Source of the DNA: Paraglaciecola chathamensis S18K6
Lineage (GTDB): Bacteria; Pseudomonadota; Gammaproteobacteria; Enterobacterales; Alteromonadaceae
Direction of reading: 5' to 3'
Assembly (NCBI GenBank): GCA_000314955.1
Contig: BAEM01000004.1
Location: 1-64,000 of the forward strand
DNA length: 64,000 nt
Translations under genes and position numbers: made by a program
Shown: positions 45,135 to 54,295 of the stretch, in pieces
Position numbering within the stretch: position 1 is the first letter of the stretch
Layout: every line of letters starts with the position of its first letter
Notes under the pieces: model-generated
The model's database searches: none
Seen by the model: only the letters and a program-made list of their open reading frames with translations
Told to the model about the DNA's origin: nothing

Positions 45135-46073
45135 CTATTCGCTAACTTGCGCTTTATTATCCTTAAAAGTCCATGCCACAAAACGACTTATTTTTTGCCC
45201 TTGACCCATATCGACTTTAATAAACTTTTTCGCTCCAACGTATTTCACGCTGGTTTCAATCGCTTTTAAATGTGCGCTTTTTGACACTAAACAGGTAAAC
45301 CAGTCCACTTGCTGTTGAACATCCACGCTTTGGCTGATCATACGTTGTATAAACGCGAGCTCTCCCCCTTCGCACCAAAGTTCATTGTTTTGCCCTGCAA
45401 AGTTCAGTTTACTTCCCTGTGCAGCTGACGTTTTGCCTTTCCTGCTAAGTTTTTGCTTACTGCGCTCAAGTCCTGACATCTTGCGCTGGCTCCCCGTGGC
45501 AGCATCTCGCGCAGATTTATGAAATGGCGGGTTGCACAAACTAAAGGTAAAATGTTCATCCGGCTGAATGATCCCAGCAAAAATATTATCTTTGCTGTGC
45601 TGTTTACGCACTGCCAACAGCGGTTTCAACCTTGAGTTATTATCAATGAGTGTGTTTGCACAGCTTAACGCTACATCGTCAATATCACTGCCAACAAAAC
45701 GCCAGCCGTACGTATGACTGCCAATAATGGGGTAAATTGCGTTGGCTCCCACTCCTACATCTAGCCCATTAATTTTGCTTCCGGTAGGCGTTTTCCCATT
45801 ATTTTCCGCTGATAAGAGGTCCGCTATGCCATGTATATAATCTGCCCGCCCTGGCACAGGTGGGCATAAGTAACCCGCTGGTATGTCCCACATGCTCATC
45901 CCGTAGTAGTGTATAAGCAAAGCCGCATTCAGCGCTTTAACAGAATCGGCGTTAGCGAAATCAATACTTTGCTGGCCACTTTTTGCACTAATGAGATGCG
46001 CACGCAGCGCTGGGTAACTTTGGCACAATTTGACCATAGGATAGCCGCTGTGGTGTAGGTTACGCGGATGCAT
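45135..46073 (-). CDS. rlmF: 23S rRNA (adenine-1618-N6)-methyltransferase RlmF
   Basis: A 312-residue SAM-dependent methyltransferase that methylates N6 of A1618 in 23S rRNA (E. coli 308 residues). It begins MHPRNLHHSGY, has the SAM loop LDVGVGANAIYPI, and the N6-adenine catalytic motif NPPF in FSLCNPPFHKSA. A Lys/Ser-rich insertion (SKQKLSRKGKTSAAQG) follows the catalytic motif. ATG 46073 has AAAGG upstream; the frame extends eight codons further without support. Confidence 0.93.
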   Translation of the reverse strand: MHPRNLHHSGYPMVKLCQSYPALRAHLISAKSGQQSIDFANADSVKALNAALLIHYYGMSMWDIPAGYLCPPVPGRADYIHGIADLLSAENNGKTPTGSKINGLDVGVGANAIYPIIGSHTYGWRFVGSDIDDVALSCANTLIDNNSRLKPLLAVRKQHSKDNIFAGIIQPDEHFTFSLCNPPFHKSARDAATGSQRKMSGLERSKQKLSRKGKTSAAQGSKLNFAGQNNELWCEGGELAFIQRMISQSVDVQQQVDWFTCLVSKSAHLKAIETSVKYVGAKKFIKVDMGQGQKISRFVAWTFKDNKAQVSE

Positions 46074-46174
46074 GGAAGGACCTTTTTTGAGTAGCACTTT
46101 TTCGCGTGGTTTTACTTTGCTTTACAGCCAACTTGTTCTGCCCTTGTGTCGTTAATTTTATGTTTTTTAGAGCG

Positions 46175-46636
46175 CTATTTGTGCAAGATAGGCGTGTCGC
46201 CAAGTAAATATCTCGCCCCCGGCCCTTTTACTGCCATTTTATCTTCTTTATTGTACAGGCGACATTTATCTAAAGACAGACAGCCACACCCAATACACCC
46301 CGCCAATGAAGATTTAAGTTCATTTAACTGTGCAATGCGCTGTTCAATCCGCTGATTAAAAACGCGGCTTAGTTTCGCCCAATCGGACTTTGTCGGCGTT
46401 CGCTTGTCGGGCAGCGTATGCAAAAGTTGGCGTATTTCATCCAAGCTATAGCCCATATTTTGCGCAATAAGGATAAAAGAGACTCGGCGGATCACCGACC
46501 GAGGGAACACCCGACTACCACCTTGCGTGCGTATAAAAGGAATGAGCTGTTGATTTGCATAATAGCGTATCAAGGAAACGGCATTCCCAGTGCGCTTTGC
46601 CACAAAACCGATACTCACTAATGGCTCTTGAGACAT
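46175..46636 (-). CDS. soxR: Redox-sensing transcriptional activator SoxR
   Basis: SoxR (153 residues; E. coli 154) is a MerR-family activator that responds to redox-cycling compounds through a [2Fe-2S] cluster. The helix-turn-helix is at about 8-28 (IGFVAKRTGNAVSLIRYY). The cluster ligands are Cys114, Cys117, Cys119 and Cys125 in CIGCGCLSLDKC, the defining SoxR pattern. It is divergent from a VOC-family gene with a SoxR-like palindrome between them. No soxS is present, as in most bacteria outside the enterics. Confidence 0.95.
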   Translation of the reverse strand: MSQEPLVSIGFVAKRTGNAVSLIRYYANQQLIPFIRTQGGSRVFPRSVIRRVSFILIAQNMGYSLDEIRQLLHTLPDKRTPTKSDWAKLSRVFNQRIEQRIAQLNELKSSLAGCIGCGCLSLDKCRLYNKEDKMAVKGPGARYLLGDTPILHK

Positions 46637-46654
46637 AAAAATTTAAATTTCTTG

Positions 46655-46685
46655 TTGATCTAAAGTTCACTTTAGATATTAAGCT
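46655..46685 (+). promoter_or_regulatory. SoxR operator within a 19-bp-spaced promoter
   Basis: A perfect palindrome ATCTAAAGT TC ACTTTAGAT (46658-46677) resembles the E. coli soxS operator. It sits between TTGATC (-35, 46655-46660) and TAAGCT (-10, 46680-46685), a 19-base spacer typical of MerR-family targets, directing transcription of the VOC gene. Confidence 0.75.
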
Positions 46686-46725
46686 GTCGCCATACAATAA
46701 TCCAGTCAATAAAAAAGGAAATATT

Positions 46726-47109
46726 ATGCGTCCAGCTATGTTTGAACACGTTAATTTAACCGTCAATAATCCGGACAAAACCGCCGAAGTACTTTGCCAA
46801 TTATTCAACTGGCATATTCGCTGGTCAGGACCAGCAAAGGATGACGGCTACACTGTGCATGTGGGCTCTGAGACCGCTTATTTAGCCTTGTATAAACCGA
46901 AGCGCCCGGTAGACGCTGACTTAGATCACCGTAACCTAGGCAAAGTGAATCACCTCGGGGTTTTGGTCAATGAATTAGATGCTGTAGAAAAAGCAGTCAT
47001 CGCCCTTGGCTTTAAAACCTTTAACCACGGTGATTATGAACCAGGAAGACGCTTTTATTTTATGCTCAGTGAAAGTATCGAAGCGGAAGTGGTGAGTTAT
47101 ACCAGTTGA
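46726..47109 (+). CDS. VOC family (glyoxalase/dioxygenase fold) protein
   Basis: A 127-residue single vicinal-oxygen-chelate domain. It begins MFEHVNLTVNNPDKTAEVL and has the second module starting GKVNHLGVLVNELDAVE, with the metal ligands likely His8 region, His in VNHLG and Glu in SIEAEVVSY. Members include glyoxalase I, dioxygenases and antibiotic-binding proteins; I cannot choose between them. AAGGA stands before the ATG. The SoxR-type promoter upstream suggests induction by redox-cycling drugs, which may point to detoxification. Confidence 0.85.
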   Translation: MRPAMFEHVNLTVNNPDKTAEVLCQLFNWHIRWSGPAKDDGYTVHVGSETAYLALYKPKRPVDADLDHRNLGKVNHLGVLVNELDAVEKAVIALGFKTFNHGDYEPGRRFYFMLSESIEAEVVSYTS

Positions 47110-47116
47110 GCAGACA

Positions 47117-47148
47117 GTAAAAAGCCCGCAAGATGCGGGCTTTTTTAT
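47117..47148. terminator. Bidirectional terminator between the VOC gene and rplS
   Basis: AAGCCCGCA / TGCGGGCTT with a three-base loop, A-run before and T-run after, serving both converging transcripts. Confidence 0.88.
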
Positions 47149-47174
47149 AAGTTAACGGTAACGCAAAATTAATA

Positions 47175-47534
47175 TTAGTTAAGCTTTTCTTTGATACGTG
47201 CAGAACGACCTGAACGGTCACGCAAGTAATAAAGCTTAGCACGACGAACATCGCCACGACGTTTCACAGCAATTGAACTAATTGCAGGGCTGTGGGTTTG
47301 GAACGTACGCTCAACACCTTCGCCGCTAGAAATCTTACGAACTGTAAAAGCAGAGTGTAGGCCACGGTTACGTTTAGCGATTACAACGCCTTCGTATGCC
47401 TGAAGACGCTCTTTCTCGCCTTCTTTAACGCGTACTTGAACAACAACTGTATCACCAGGGCCAAATGCAGGAACATCAGTTTTTAACTGAGCTTCTTCAA
47501 TGCGCTTGATGATATCTTGATTGACTTTACTCAT
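47175..47534 (-). CDS. rplS: 50S ribosomal protein L19
   Basis: L19 (119 residues) lies at the interface of the two ribosomal subunits. The sequence starts [17 protein letters not shown] and contains [31 protein letters not shown] and [18 protein letters not shown], all typical. ATG 47534 is preferred to the adjacent ATG 47537, as AGAGG is then five bases away. It overlaps the trmD end by eight bases and is the last gene of rpsP-rimM-trmD-rplS. Confidence 0.97.
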   Translation of the reverse strand: MSKVNQDIIKRIEEAQLKTDVPAFGPGDTVVVQVRVKEGEKERLQAYEGVVIAKRNRGLHSAFTVRKISSGEGVERTFQTHSPAISSIAVKRRGDVRRAKLYYLRDRSGRSARIKEKLN

Positions 47535-48324
47535 CATATCCTCTCATCCCAGAATAACTGCCATTTTGCTGCAACAACTCTTGCTGATATTCATCTAACA
47601 AACGTTGCTGCTCCTCAGTCAGAGCTAGGTCGTTTAATAATTCAGGGCGTCGTTGCCAGGTTCTACCTAGCGACTGTTTTTCACGCCACTGTTTGATTTT
47701 TTGGTGATCACCACTCAACAACACAGAAGGAACTGATTGACCGTTCAAGTTTTCTGGTCGGGTATAGTGCGGACAATCTAGCAAACCGTCGCTAAACGAA
47801 TCTTGCTCGGCAGATTGTGCATGCCCTAATACACCGGGTACCAGTCTTGCGACCGCATCCATTAAGATCATCGCAGGTAGTTCACCACCACTGAGGATAT
47901 AGTCACCAACAGACCATTCTTCGTCTATTTCAGCTTCTATTACTCTCTCGTCGATACCTTCGTAGCGACCGGCGACTAGAATCACACTTTCATTTTCAGA
48001 AAGCTGCTTCACACCACGTTGAGTTAACGTTTTCCCTTGAGGTGAGAGATAAATCACCTTAGTTTTTTTCTCGGCAGCCTGTTTTGCTGCACGAATAGCG
48101 TCTAATAACGGCTGAACCATCATCAGCATTCCGGGACCACCACCGTATGGTCGGTCGTCTACAGTACGATGTTTGTCGTGAGTAAAATCTCTTGGATTAA
48201 AGAAATCTACTTTCAACTTACCGCTTTTTACAGCTCGCCCTGTTACGCCCTGTTCGGTAAAAGTCTGAAACATTTCTGGAAACAGACTGACTACCCCAAA
48301 CCAACGCTGTGTATCTGAACTCAT
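47527..48324 (-). CDS. trmD: tRNA (guanine-37-N1)-methyltransferase TrmD
   Basis: TrmD (265 residues) methylates G37 next to the anticodon and prevents frameshifting; it is essential. The trefoil-knot SAM site is seen in [14 protein letters not shown] and [15 protein letters not shown]. It begins [13 protein letters not shown], and [14 protein letters not shown] is conserved. It shares one base with the rimM stop region, so the two are closely coupled. Confidence 0.97.
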   Translation of the reverse strand: MSSDTQRWFGVVSLFPEMFQTFTEQGVTGRAVKSGKLKVDFFNPRDFTHDKHRTVDDRPYGGGPGMLMMVQPLLDAIRAAKQAAEKKTKVIYLSPQGKTLTQRGVKQLSENESVILVAGRYEGIDERVIEAEIDEEWSVGDYILSGGELPAMILMDAVARLVPGVLGHAQSAEQDSFSDGLLDCPHYTRPENLNGQSVPSVLLSGDHQKIKQWREKQSLGRTWQRRPELLNDLALTEEQQRLLDEYQQELLQQNGSYSGMRGYDE

Positions 48325-48854
48325 TAAAAGCTCGGATCCCAGTCAACCTGAATGGTTTTTGCCTCACGGTCCACTTGCTTAACGACTTGGTCGATTAAAT
48401 AAGGCACCATGCGTTCTTTTTGACCGAAAGCATCTTTCAAATTGGCTTTGATTAACATAACGTCATTCGCACCCGTTTCGAATAATTCTTTCACGACACC
48501 TAAGTTATAACCCTGTTCGGTTACTACCTGCATGCCGACTAACTCTCTCCAATAAAATTCATCACCATCTAACTGAGGTAGCTGTTGAGCTTTAATTGAA
48601 ATATCGAGATTTTTGATACTTTCAGCATCATCTCGTGTTTCAACCCCAACCAGTTTGGCAACCAATCCCTTATTGTGGGTTCGCCATTGGTCAACGACGA
48701 TCTCTTTAGTATTCCCTTCTTGGCCCACAAGCCAAGGGGTATAACTGAAGATACCGTCTAATTCATCGGTATATGATGTGATCTTGACCCAACCTTTAAC
48801 ACCGTAAGGTGCACCGATTTTGCCAATCACTAATGTGTCAGACGCGTGACTCAT
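48324..48854 (-). CDS. rimM: Ribosome maturation factor RimM
   Basis: RimM (176 residues) assists maturation of the 30S head domain through contact with S19. The N-terminal domain has [16 protein letters not shown], and the C-terminal PRC-barrel has [12 protein letters not shown] and [10 protein letters not shown], then [14 protein letters not shown]. It lies 30 bases downstream of rpsP. Confidence 0.96.
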   Translation of the reverse strand: MSHASDTLVIGKIGAPYGVKGWVKITSYTDELDGIFSYTPWLVGQEGNTKEIVVDQWRTHNKGLVAKLVGVETRDDAESIKNLDISIKAQQLPQLDGDEFYWRELVGMQVVTEQGYNLGVVKELFETGANDVMLIKANLKDAFGQKERMVPYLIDQVVKQVDREAKTIQVDWDPSF

Positions 48855-48884
48855 TTATACCTCAATCTTGCTTCGCAATTGCAA

Positions 48885-49136
48885 TTAAGCAGCTGCTTTT
48901 TGTGCATCTTTAACCAAGCGAGCAACACGGTCAGAAAGGCCAGCGCCATTTCCTACCCAATGCTCTACGCGGTCTAGATCAAGACGCAAACGCTCTTCTT
49001 GACCTTGTGCTGTAGGATTAAAGAAACCAATGTTTTCAATAAAACGACCATCGCGTGAACGACGGCTGTCAGCAACCACTACTTGATAAAATGGACGCTT
49101 TTTCGCGCCACCACGCTGTAAACGAATAGTAACCAT
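48885..49136 (-). CDS. rpsP: 30S ribosomal protein S16
   Basis: S16 (83 residues; E. coli 82) is needed for 30S assembly. It reads [20 protein letters not shown], then [19 protein letters not shown] and ends with a short Ala/Lys tail. First gene of the rpsP-rimM-trmD-rplS operon, with a likely promoter at 49224-49251. Confidence 0.97.
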   Translation of the reverse strand: MVTIRLQRGGAKKRPFYQVVVADSRRSRDGRFIENIGFFNPTAQGQEERLRLDLDRVEHWVGNGAGLSDRVARLVKDAQKAAA

Positions 49137-49223
49137 ATTTGCCTCAAACTCGTTGTAGCGTTAACGTTAACTTATGTCCTTTTTAACTACCTAACGATTC
49201 TCCGCTAGATAAAAGGACGCCGT

Positions 49224-49251
49224 ATTGTACGGATTTTAGGCTTGATTGCAA
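49224..49251 (-). promoter_or_regulatory. Predicted promoter of the rpsP operon
   Basis: On the minus strand TTGCAA (49251-49246) and TACAAT (49229-49224) are 16 bases apart, about 88 bases before the rpsP ATG. Confidence 0.55.
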
Positions 49252-49482
49252 GTCTAGTTAGCAAAGAATAGGCGATTGATTTATCAGGATTATATTTAAC
49301 CTGAAAACTGGATAGGCCGAACTTCTCGATAACGCTCTTTTGTGCCTAGCGGTGTTGCATTGTCTAGCAATAACAGGCTATTTAGCGCTAAATAGATTTA
49401 TGAGAGGTCTTTAATACCAACTCCATTAAATAAAGCAAGATCCCCTAAAAAAACGTGTAACTCATTTAACCGTTACCGTAAT
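49252..49482. repeat. Gene-free stretch with a palindrome and a possible solo MITE end
   Basis: Part of the 346-base gap between the ABC ATPase gene and rpsP. It holds a perfect 18-base palindrome CTATTTAGC GCTAAATAG (49378-49395) and, at 49412-49435, TAATACCAACTCCATTAAAT, which resembles the outer end of the MITE at 43510. A short minus-strand frame between them has no recognisable product. No clear terminator of the ABC gene is seen. Confidence 0.35.
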
Positions 49483-50601
49483 TTACAGGGAAATACGCTC
49501 TTGGTTTTCATCAAATAGCAATATGTCTTCTAGCGCGAACGTCAAGTACACTCGCTGGCCTATACTTATTGAACGGTTATCTACCACCACCACTGACTGC
49601 GAATCATCGCTGTCATGTGTGCTGCTGTTTATGCTCTGAGGGGCATCGTAGGGAGCGAGATACAGGTATTGAGTATCCCCTAAATATTCAACTCTACTCA
49701 CCTGCATGCTTAACCCATGAGCAATAAAATCTAACGAAACACAAAATGCTCTTGGTCGTATTCCTACGATGAGTGTTTTATGGTGTAAGGCTTCAGGTAG
49801 CTTGCATCTCAGCTGGTATTCTACCTGATTGATTAACCGCACCCCCTGCCCATCTGCTAGGCCATCAAAGACATTGATTTTCGGCTCCCCAAAGAAACGA
49901 GCAACGTATAAATTTTTCGGATAACGATACAGGTTTTCAGGCGTATCAAATTGTTCAATACCGCGCTGACTGAGTAGCATAATACGCTGTGCTAACGCCA
50001 TAGCTTCGTGCTGATCATGGGTCACAAACAATGTGGTGGTGGCCAAATTTTCGTGCAGCTCTTTGAGCTGGTGACGCATTTGCACTCTTAAAGTTGGGTC
50101 AAGGTTAGAAAAAGGCTCGTCGAATAGGAATACTTGGGGCGATGACAGCATGGCTCGACCAATTGCGACACGCTGGCGTTGACCGCCAGATAACTGCCGA
50201 GGGAACCGTGCCAACAGATCTTCAATCGCTAAGCGCTCGGCAACCTGCTCTACTGCGTGTTTAATCTTCGAACGCTGAACCTTTTCTGCGTACAAGGCAT
50301 AACCTAAGTTATCGGCCACGCTTAAATGCGGAAATAAAGCATAGTTTTGAAAAACCATTCCCACATTGCGTTGCTGACTCGCCAAGTGATCAACGCGCTG
50401 GGAGTCAAACAATATCGCGCCTTGCGTCAATGTCTCCAGCCCTGCTATGAGCCTGAGTAAGGTTGACTTTCCTACACCAGAAGGTCCCACAATGGCCACA
50501 AATTCTCCCACGGCAAATTCAGCAGATAGTGGAGGCAAGCGAAATCGGTTCGTTATGCTTTCTAAAACTGTTGAAATGTTTTGTAGGCTAATTTGACTCA
50601 T
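49483..50601 (-). CDS. ABC transporter ATP-binding protein of unknown substrate
   Basis: A 372-residue ATPase of the MalK/PotA/FbpC class: Walker A GPSGVGKST, Q-loop MVFQNYALFPHL, signature LSGGQRQRVAIGRAM, Walker B VFLFDEPFSNLD, and His switch FVTHDQHEA. A regulatory MOBE/TOBE domain follows after residue 240, with a 25-residue Ser/Asp-rich insertion near 325-350. No permease or binding-protein gene is adjacent, so its transporter is elsewhere and the substrate cannot be named. ATG 50601 was chosen, though no convincing ribosome-binding site is seen. Confidence 0.85.
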   Translation of the reverse strand: MSQISLQNISTVLESITNRFRLPPLSAEFAVGEFVAIVGPSGVGKSTLLRLIAGLETLTQGAILFDSQRVDHLASQQRNVGMVFQNYALFPHLSVADNLGYALYAEKVQRSKIKHAVEQVAERLAIEDLLARFPRQLSGGQRQRVAIGRAMLSSPQVFLFDEPFSNLDPTLRVQMRHQLKELHENLATTTLFVTHDQHEAMALAQRIMLLSQRGIEQFDTPENLYRYPKNLYVARFFGEPKINVFDGLADGQGVRLINQVEYQLRCKLPEALHHKTLIVGIRPRAFCVSLDFIAHGLSMQVSRVEYLGDTQYLYLAPYDAPQSINSSTHDSDDSQSVVVVDNRSISIGQRVYLTFALEDILLFDENQERISL

Positions 50602-50644
50602 CAGTGACAACAACCCGACTGTGAAAACAATGGCAAGATAAACA

Positions 50645-50678
50645 AAAAAGGGCTGTAACTCTCGTTACAGCCCTTTTA
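50645..50678 (-). terminator. Terminator after tRNA-Leu
   Basis: A long stem AAAGGGCTGTAAC / GTTACAGCCCTTT with a short loop followed, on the minus strand, by TTTTTTGTTT. It ends the secG-tRNA transcript. Confidence 0.88.
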
Positions 50679-50684
50679 ATAATA

Positions 50685-50769
50685 TGGTGCGGATGGGGAG
50701 ACTCGAACTCCCACGGCCTAAGCCACAGCCCCCTCAAGGCTGCGTGTCTACCAATTCCACCACATCCGC
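50685..50769 (-). tRNA. leuU: tRNA-Leu, anticodon GAG
   Basis: On the minus strand the acceptor arm GCGGATG pairs with CATCCGC before an encoded ACCA. The anticodon stem-loop is GCAGCC TTGAGGG GGCTGT, giving anticodon GAG (reads CUC and CUU). A long variable arm of the class II type is present, and the T-loop is GTTCGAGTC. In E. coli, leuU also follows secG. It starts only 12 bases after secG, so it is processed from the same transcript. Confidence 0.95.
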
Positions 50770-50781
50770 GTGGTAATACTT

Positions 50782-51153
50782 TTAGCTTTGAGGTACGTCG
50801 CTCGCAGGTGCATCTGATGTTGTAACGGGTACATCAGATTCAACAGGCGCTGGAGTAGATTGAGCAGGCTCATCTAAAACAGGCACTTCAATATTTTGCC
50901 AGTCATCAACTGCTTTTTCTTTATCTGCAGTTTGATTCCCTAAAATTAAGCTAATCACGAAGAAAAACGTAGCTAATATTGCGGTAGTGCGAGTTAAGAA
51001 GTTACCAGAGCCGGTTGACCCAAACACTGTGTTAGAACCGCCACTACCAAACGACGCGCCCATGTCCGCGCCTTTGCCCTGTTGAATAAGAACAAAGCCG
51101 ATCAACATAATCGCTACTATCAAATACACTACAATTAATACTTCGTAAAACAT
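50782..51153 (-). CDS. secG: Protein translocase subunit SecG
   Basis: SecG (123 residues) assists the SecYEG channel. Two membrane segments lie at about 3-22 (VLIVVYLIVAIMLIGFVLI) and 54-72 (LTRTTAILATFFFVISLIL), joined by GKGADMGASFGSGGSNTVFG, the conserved loop. The C-terminus is a Pro/Val/Ser-rich tail. It starts nine bases after tpiA and runs into the tRNA gene. Confidence 0.95.
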   Translation of the reverse strand: MFYEVLIVVYLIVAIMLIGFVLIQQGKGADMGASFGSGGSNTVFGSTGSGNFLTRTTAILATFFFVISLILGNQTADKEKAVDDWQNIEVPVLDEPAQSTPAPVESDVPVTTSDAPASDVPQS

Positions 51154-51162
51154 CTGTCGCCT

Positions 51163-51912
51163 CTATCGCTTTGCTGCTAAGCAAATGCTTAAAAAATCTT
51201 CTGGATTTAAACTGGCGCCGCCAATCAATCCACCATCAACATCAGGTTGTGAAAACAGTTCAACAGCATTACTGCCCTTGACACTTCCACCATATAAAAT
51301 CACGCATTGGTTAGCGATATTACTATCTTGCTTAGCCAAATGTTGACGAATAAATGCATGCACTTCTTGTGCTTGTTCTGGGCTTGCAGTTTTGCCTGTT
51401 CCTATAGCCCAAATCGGCTCATAAGCAATGACAATATCGTTAAATGCCGCAATACCCACTTTGTTTATCACGGCATCAATTTGTGCCCCAATAAAATCAA
51501 ATAACTGACCACTTTCACGAATATCTTCTGGCTCACCTATACAAAATAAAGGGATGAGCTTGTGCGCTAACGCCAACTCAACTTTATCGGCAACCAATTC
51601 GTTCGACTCGTTGTTATCAGCTCGTCGTTCTGAATGTCCCAATATAACATATTGGCAATTCATTTCTTTCAACATGCTGACGGCAGTTTCGCCGGTATGC
51701 GCACCAGATTCAAAATGACTAATATTTTGCCCACCTAAGGCAAAGTTACTGTCATTGAATCCACCTAAGTAGGGAAAAGGTGGGCACACTACAACATCTA
51801 CATGAGATATATCTGCGTTGGAAAACAATTTTTCAACTTGCTTTATTAAGGCAAGATTTCCGTTCATCTTCCAATTACCTGCGACTATGGGTCGACGGTT
51901 ATTCGTTTGCAT
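51163..51912 (-). CDS. tpiA: Triosephosphate isomerase
   Basis: TpiA (249 residues) interconverts dihydroxyacetone phosphate and glyceraldehyde 3-phosphate in glycolysis. It begins RPIVAGNWKMNG (Lys in the active site), has the catalytic His in ILGHSERR and catalytic Glu in AYEPIWAIGTGK, and the phosphate-binding YGGSVKGSN and GGLIGGASL. It lies between glmM and secG. Confidence 0.97.
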   Translation of the reverse strand: MQTNNRRPIVAGNWKMNGNLALIKQVEKLFSNADISHVDVVVCPPFPYLGGFNDSNFALGGQNISHFESGAHTGETAVSMLKEMNCQYVILGHSERRADNNESNELVADKVELALAHKLIPLFCIGEPEDIRESGQLFDFIGAQIDAVINKVGIAAFNDIVIAYEPIWAIGTGKTASPEQAQEVHAFIRQHLAKQDSNIANQCVILYGGSVKGSNAVELFSQPDVDGGLIGGASLNPEDFLSICLAAKR

Positions 51913-52040
51913 CCTAACTCCTGTAGCGCCAGTGAAAAGCGCGCGAGATATTAACCAACCTGCTACTAATATACAAGTAGAAGAATTGAAATTTAACGAC
52001 TTTATTCAGTAAATCGCGTCAGTTATTTAATATTGCTGTT

Positions 52041-53384
52041 TTATTGCCCAGTTGCTTTGCGCACAGCATCTGCAATATGCTCTGCCCACTTGCGTGAGTC
52101 AGCAGCATCGTTAGCTTCAACCATGACGCGTATCAAAGGTTCAGTACCACTTTTACGCAGTAGCACCCTGCCCCGTTCGCCCAATGCAGCTTCAGCTTCA
52201 AGTACACTGTTGTTAACCGCTTCAGCAGACAACGGAGTGTCTCCTTCGTTAAAGCGCACATTAATCAGCGTTTGTGGGAATTTGGTCATACCCCGGCTTA
52301 ATTCGTTTAATGTCATATTGGCATTAATCATCGCGGCCAGTACTTGCAACCCAGCAACAATACCATCACCAGTAGACGCTGCATCGAGGTTTAGTACATG
52401 CCCAGATCCTTCACCGCCAATTGACCAACCTTTTTGACGCAGCAATTCAAGTACATATCTGTCACCGACTTTGCTTCGTTCAAAAGGAACACCGAGTGTA
52501 CTTAATGCGACTTCTAGGCCTAAGTTACTCATTACAGTGCCGACCACTCCACCATTTAACTTGCCAGATTTAAGGGCGTCACGTGCGATAATATAGACAA
52601 TTTGATCACCGTCGATAACGTTACCATGGTGGTCAACGAGCATAATTCTATCGCCGTCACCATCTAAGGCGAAACCAAGATCCGCTTTGTTTTTGATAAC
52701 ACTATCTACAATCGCTTTCATAGAGGTAGCCCCTACCTTGCGATTGATATTTAAGCCATCAGGCTCAGTGCCTATTTCAATGACTTCTGCACCTAGCTCA
52801 CTCAGCACATTAGGTGCAATGTGATATGTCGCGCCATGGGCGCAATCGACCACGATTTTCAGGCCTTTCAAGGATAAGTTTGACGGGAAATTACCCTTAC
52901 AAAACTCAATATAACGGCCAGCAGCATCGGCGATACGTACCGCTTTACCCAGTTTATCTGATGCGACGCATTGCATTGGCTTGTCCATTTCGGCTTCGAT
53001 CGCCAGCTCTATATCATCGTCTAATTTAGTGCCATCAGCAGAGAAAAACTTGATGCCGTTATCATAATACGGGTTATGAGATGCACTGATCACGATCCCT
53101 GCTTCAGAGCGAAACGTTTTAGTTAAATAGGCAATCGCTGGCGTAGGCATAGGGCCAAGTAAGCCGATATTAATGCCGGCAGCTGATAAGCCTGATTCTA
53201 ATGCTGACTCCAGCATGTAACCTGATATACGCGTATCCTTACCTATGATGACTTTGTTTGTGCCACTGCCAGCTAGCACTTTACCAGCAGCCCATCCGAG
53301 CTTCATAACGAACTCTGGATTAATTAGGTTCTCACCGACTTTTCCGCGAATACCGTCGGTTCCGAAATACTTTCTGTCACTCAT
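52041..53384 (-). CDS. glmM: Phosphoglucosamine mutase
   Basis: GlmM (447 residues; E. coli 445) converts glucosamine-6-phosphate to glucosamine-1-phosphate for peptidoglycan and lipopolysaccharide. The phosphoserine is Ser102 in [13 protein letters not shown]. The metal loop DGDGDR is in [15 protein letters not shown] and the sugar loop is GGEGSGH. ATG 53384 has AAGGAAAA upstream and the protein starts [14 protein letters not shown], typical of the family. It overlaps the folP stop by eight bases. Confidence 0.97.
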   Translation of the reverse strand: MSDRKYFGTDGIRGKVGENLINPEFVMKLGWAAGKVLAGSGTNKVIIGKDTRISGYMLESALESGLSAAGINIGLLGPMPTPAIAYLTKTFRSEAGIVISASHNPYYDNGIKFFSADGTKLDDDIELAIEAEMDKPMQCVASDKLGKAVRIADAAGRYIEFCKGNFPSNLSLKGLKIVVDCAHGATYHIAPNVLSELGAEVIEIGTEPDGLNINRKVGATSMKAIVDSVIKNKADLGFALDGDGDRIMLVDHHGNVIDGDQIVYIIARDALKSGKLNGGVVGTVMSNLGLEVALSTLGVPFERSKVGDRYVLELLRQKGWSIGGEGSGHVLNLDAASTGDGIVAGLQVLAAMINANMTLNELSRGMTKFPQTLINVRFNEGDTPLSAEAVNNSVLEAEAALGERGRVLLRKSGTEPLIRVMVEANDAADSRKWAEHIADAVRKATGQ

Positions 53385-54210
53385 TATTATTTTCCTTTTG
53401 TAACATAGACACAATTTTGACTGCATCAACTGTTTCTTTTACATCATGTACACGTATGATTTGCGCGCCTTTAAGCGCTGCAATCGTCGCCAATGCTACG
53501 CTCCCTGCTAGTCGCTCATCCGTGGTTCGGTTTAGCAACTGGCCTATCATTGACTTTCTCGACATCCCAACAAGTAATGGGTAGCCCAATAGGTGTAACG
53601 CTTCTAACTGCGCAAGCAACTGATAATTATGCGCTAAACTTTTTCCAAATCCAAAGCCTGGATCTATCAAAATTTGATCTTTGTGAATACCCGCTTGAAT
53701 ACACGCTTGCGCTCGAGCATGCAAAAAGTCATGCACGTCAGTCTGTACATCATCGTAATGAGGAGCATCCTGCATGCTACGCGGTTGACCACGCATATGC
53801 ATTAAACACACTGATACCTGTGCATGAGCGGCTACCTTTAATGCCCCTGGTGCCTGGAACGCTCTAACATCATTAATAAGCCCTGCCCCTGCATCTACCG
53901 CAGCTTTCATCACTGCAGGCTTACTGGTATCGATAGAGATTACCGTATCAAAGCGGGCATGAAGGGCCTCAATAACGGGCACGACTCTGTCGAGCTCCTC
54001 CTGCTCAGTAACATCGTCTGCACCTGGGCGCGTGGACTCTCCACCTACGTCGATAAAATCGGCGCCTGATGCAATCATTTCTTGGGCGTGATTAATAGCA
54101 TTACTGACTGTTGAGAAGCGTCCGCCATCTGAAAATGAATCAGGCGTGACATTGAGGATCCCCATGACCTTGGGGCTATCTAAATTTAGTGTTTTATGAA
54201 GAAAATTCAT
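53377..54210 (-). CDS. folP: Dihydropteroate synthase
   Basis: FolP (277 residues) joins p-aminobenzoate to the pterin pyrophosphate; it is the sulfonamide target. It has [15 protein letters not shown] (the pterin loop), [26 protein letters not shown] and the DPGFGFGKS stretch. ATG 54210 is used; a frame extension to 54270 begins inside the ftsH terminator and is unlikely. It lies between ftsH and glmM. Confidence 0.96.
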   Translation of the reverse strand: MNFLHKTLNLDSPKVMGILNVTPDSFSDGGRFSTVSNAINHAQEMIASGADFIDVGGESTRPGADDVTEQEELDRVVPVIEALHARFDTVISIDTSKPAVMKAAVDAGAGLINDVRAFQAPGALKVAAHAQVSVCLMHMRGQPRSMQDAPHYDDVQTDVHDFLHARAQACIQAGIHKDQILIDPGFGFGKSLAHNYQLLAQLEALHLLGYPLLVGMSRKSMIGQLLNRTTDERLAGSVALATIAALKGAQIIRVHDVKETVDAVKIVSMLQKENNNE

Positions 54211-54240
54211 TGTTGGGCTTTGAACACCTAAGTGGAGCTG

Positions 54241-54276
54241 AAAAAAAACGCTTTGCTGATTACTCAACAAAGCGTT
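54241..54276 (-). terminator. Terminator between ftsH and folP
   Basis: AACGCTTTG / CAAAGCGTT with a 12-base loop followed by a run of eight T on the minus strand, about 20 bases after the ftsH stop codon. Confidence 0.8.
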
Positions 54277-54295
54277 GTATTCACTACTAATTTAA

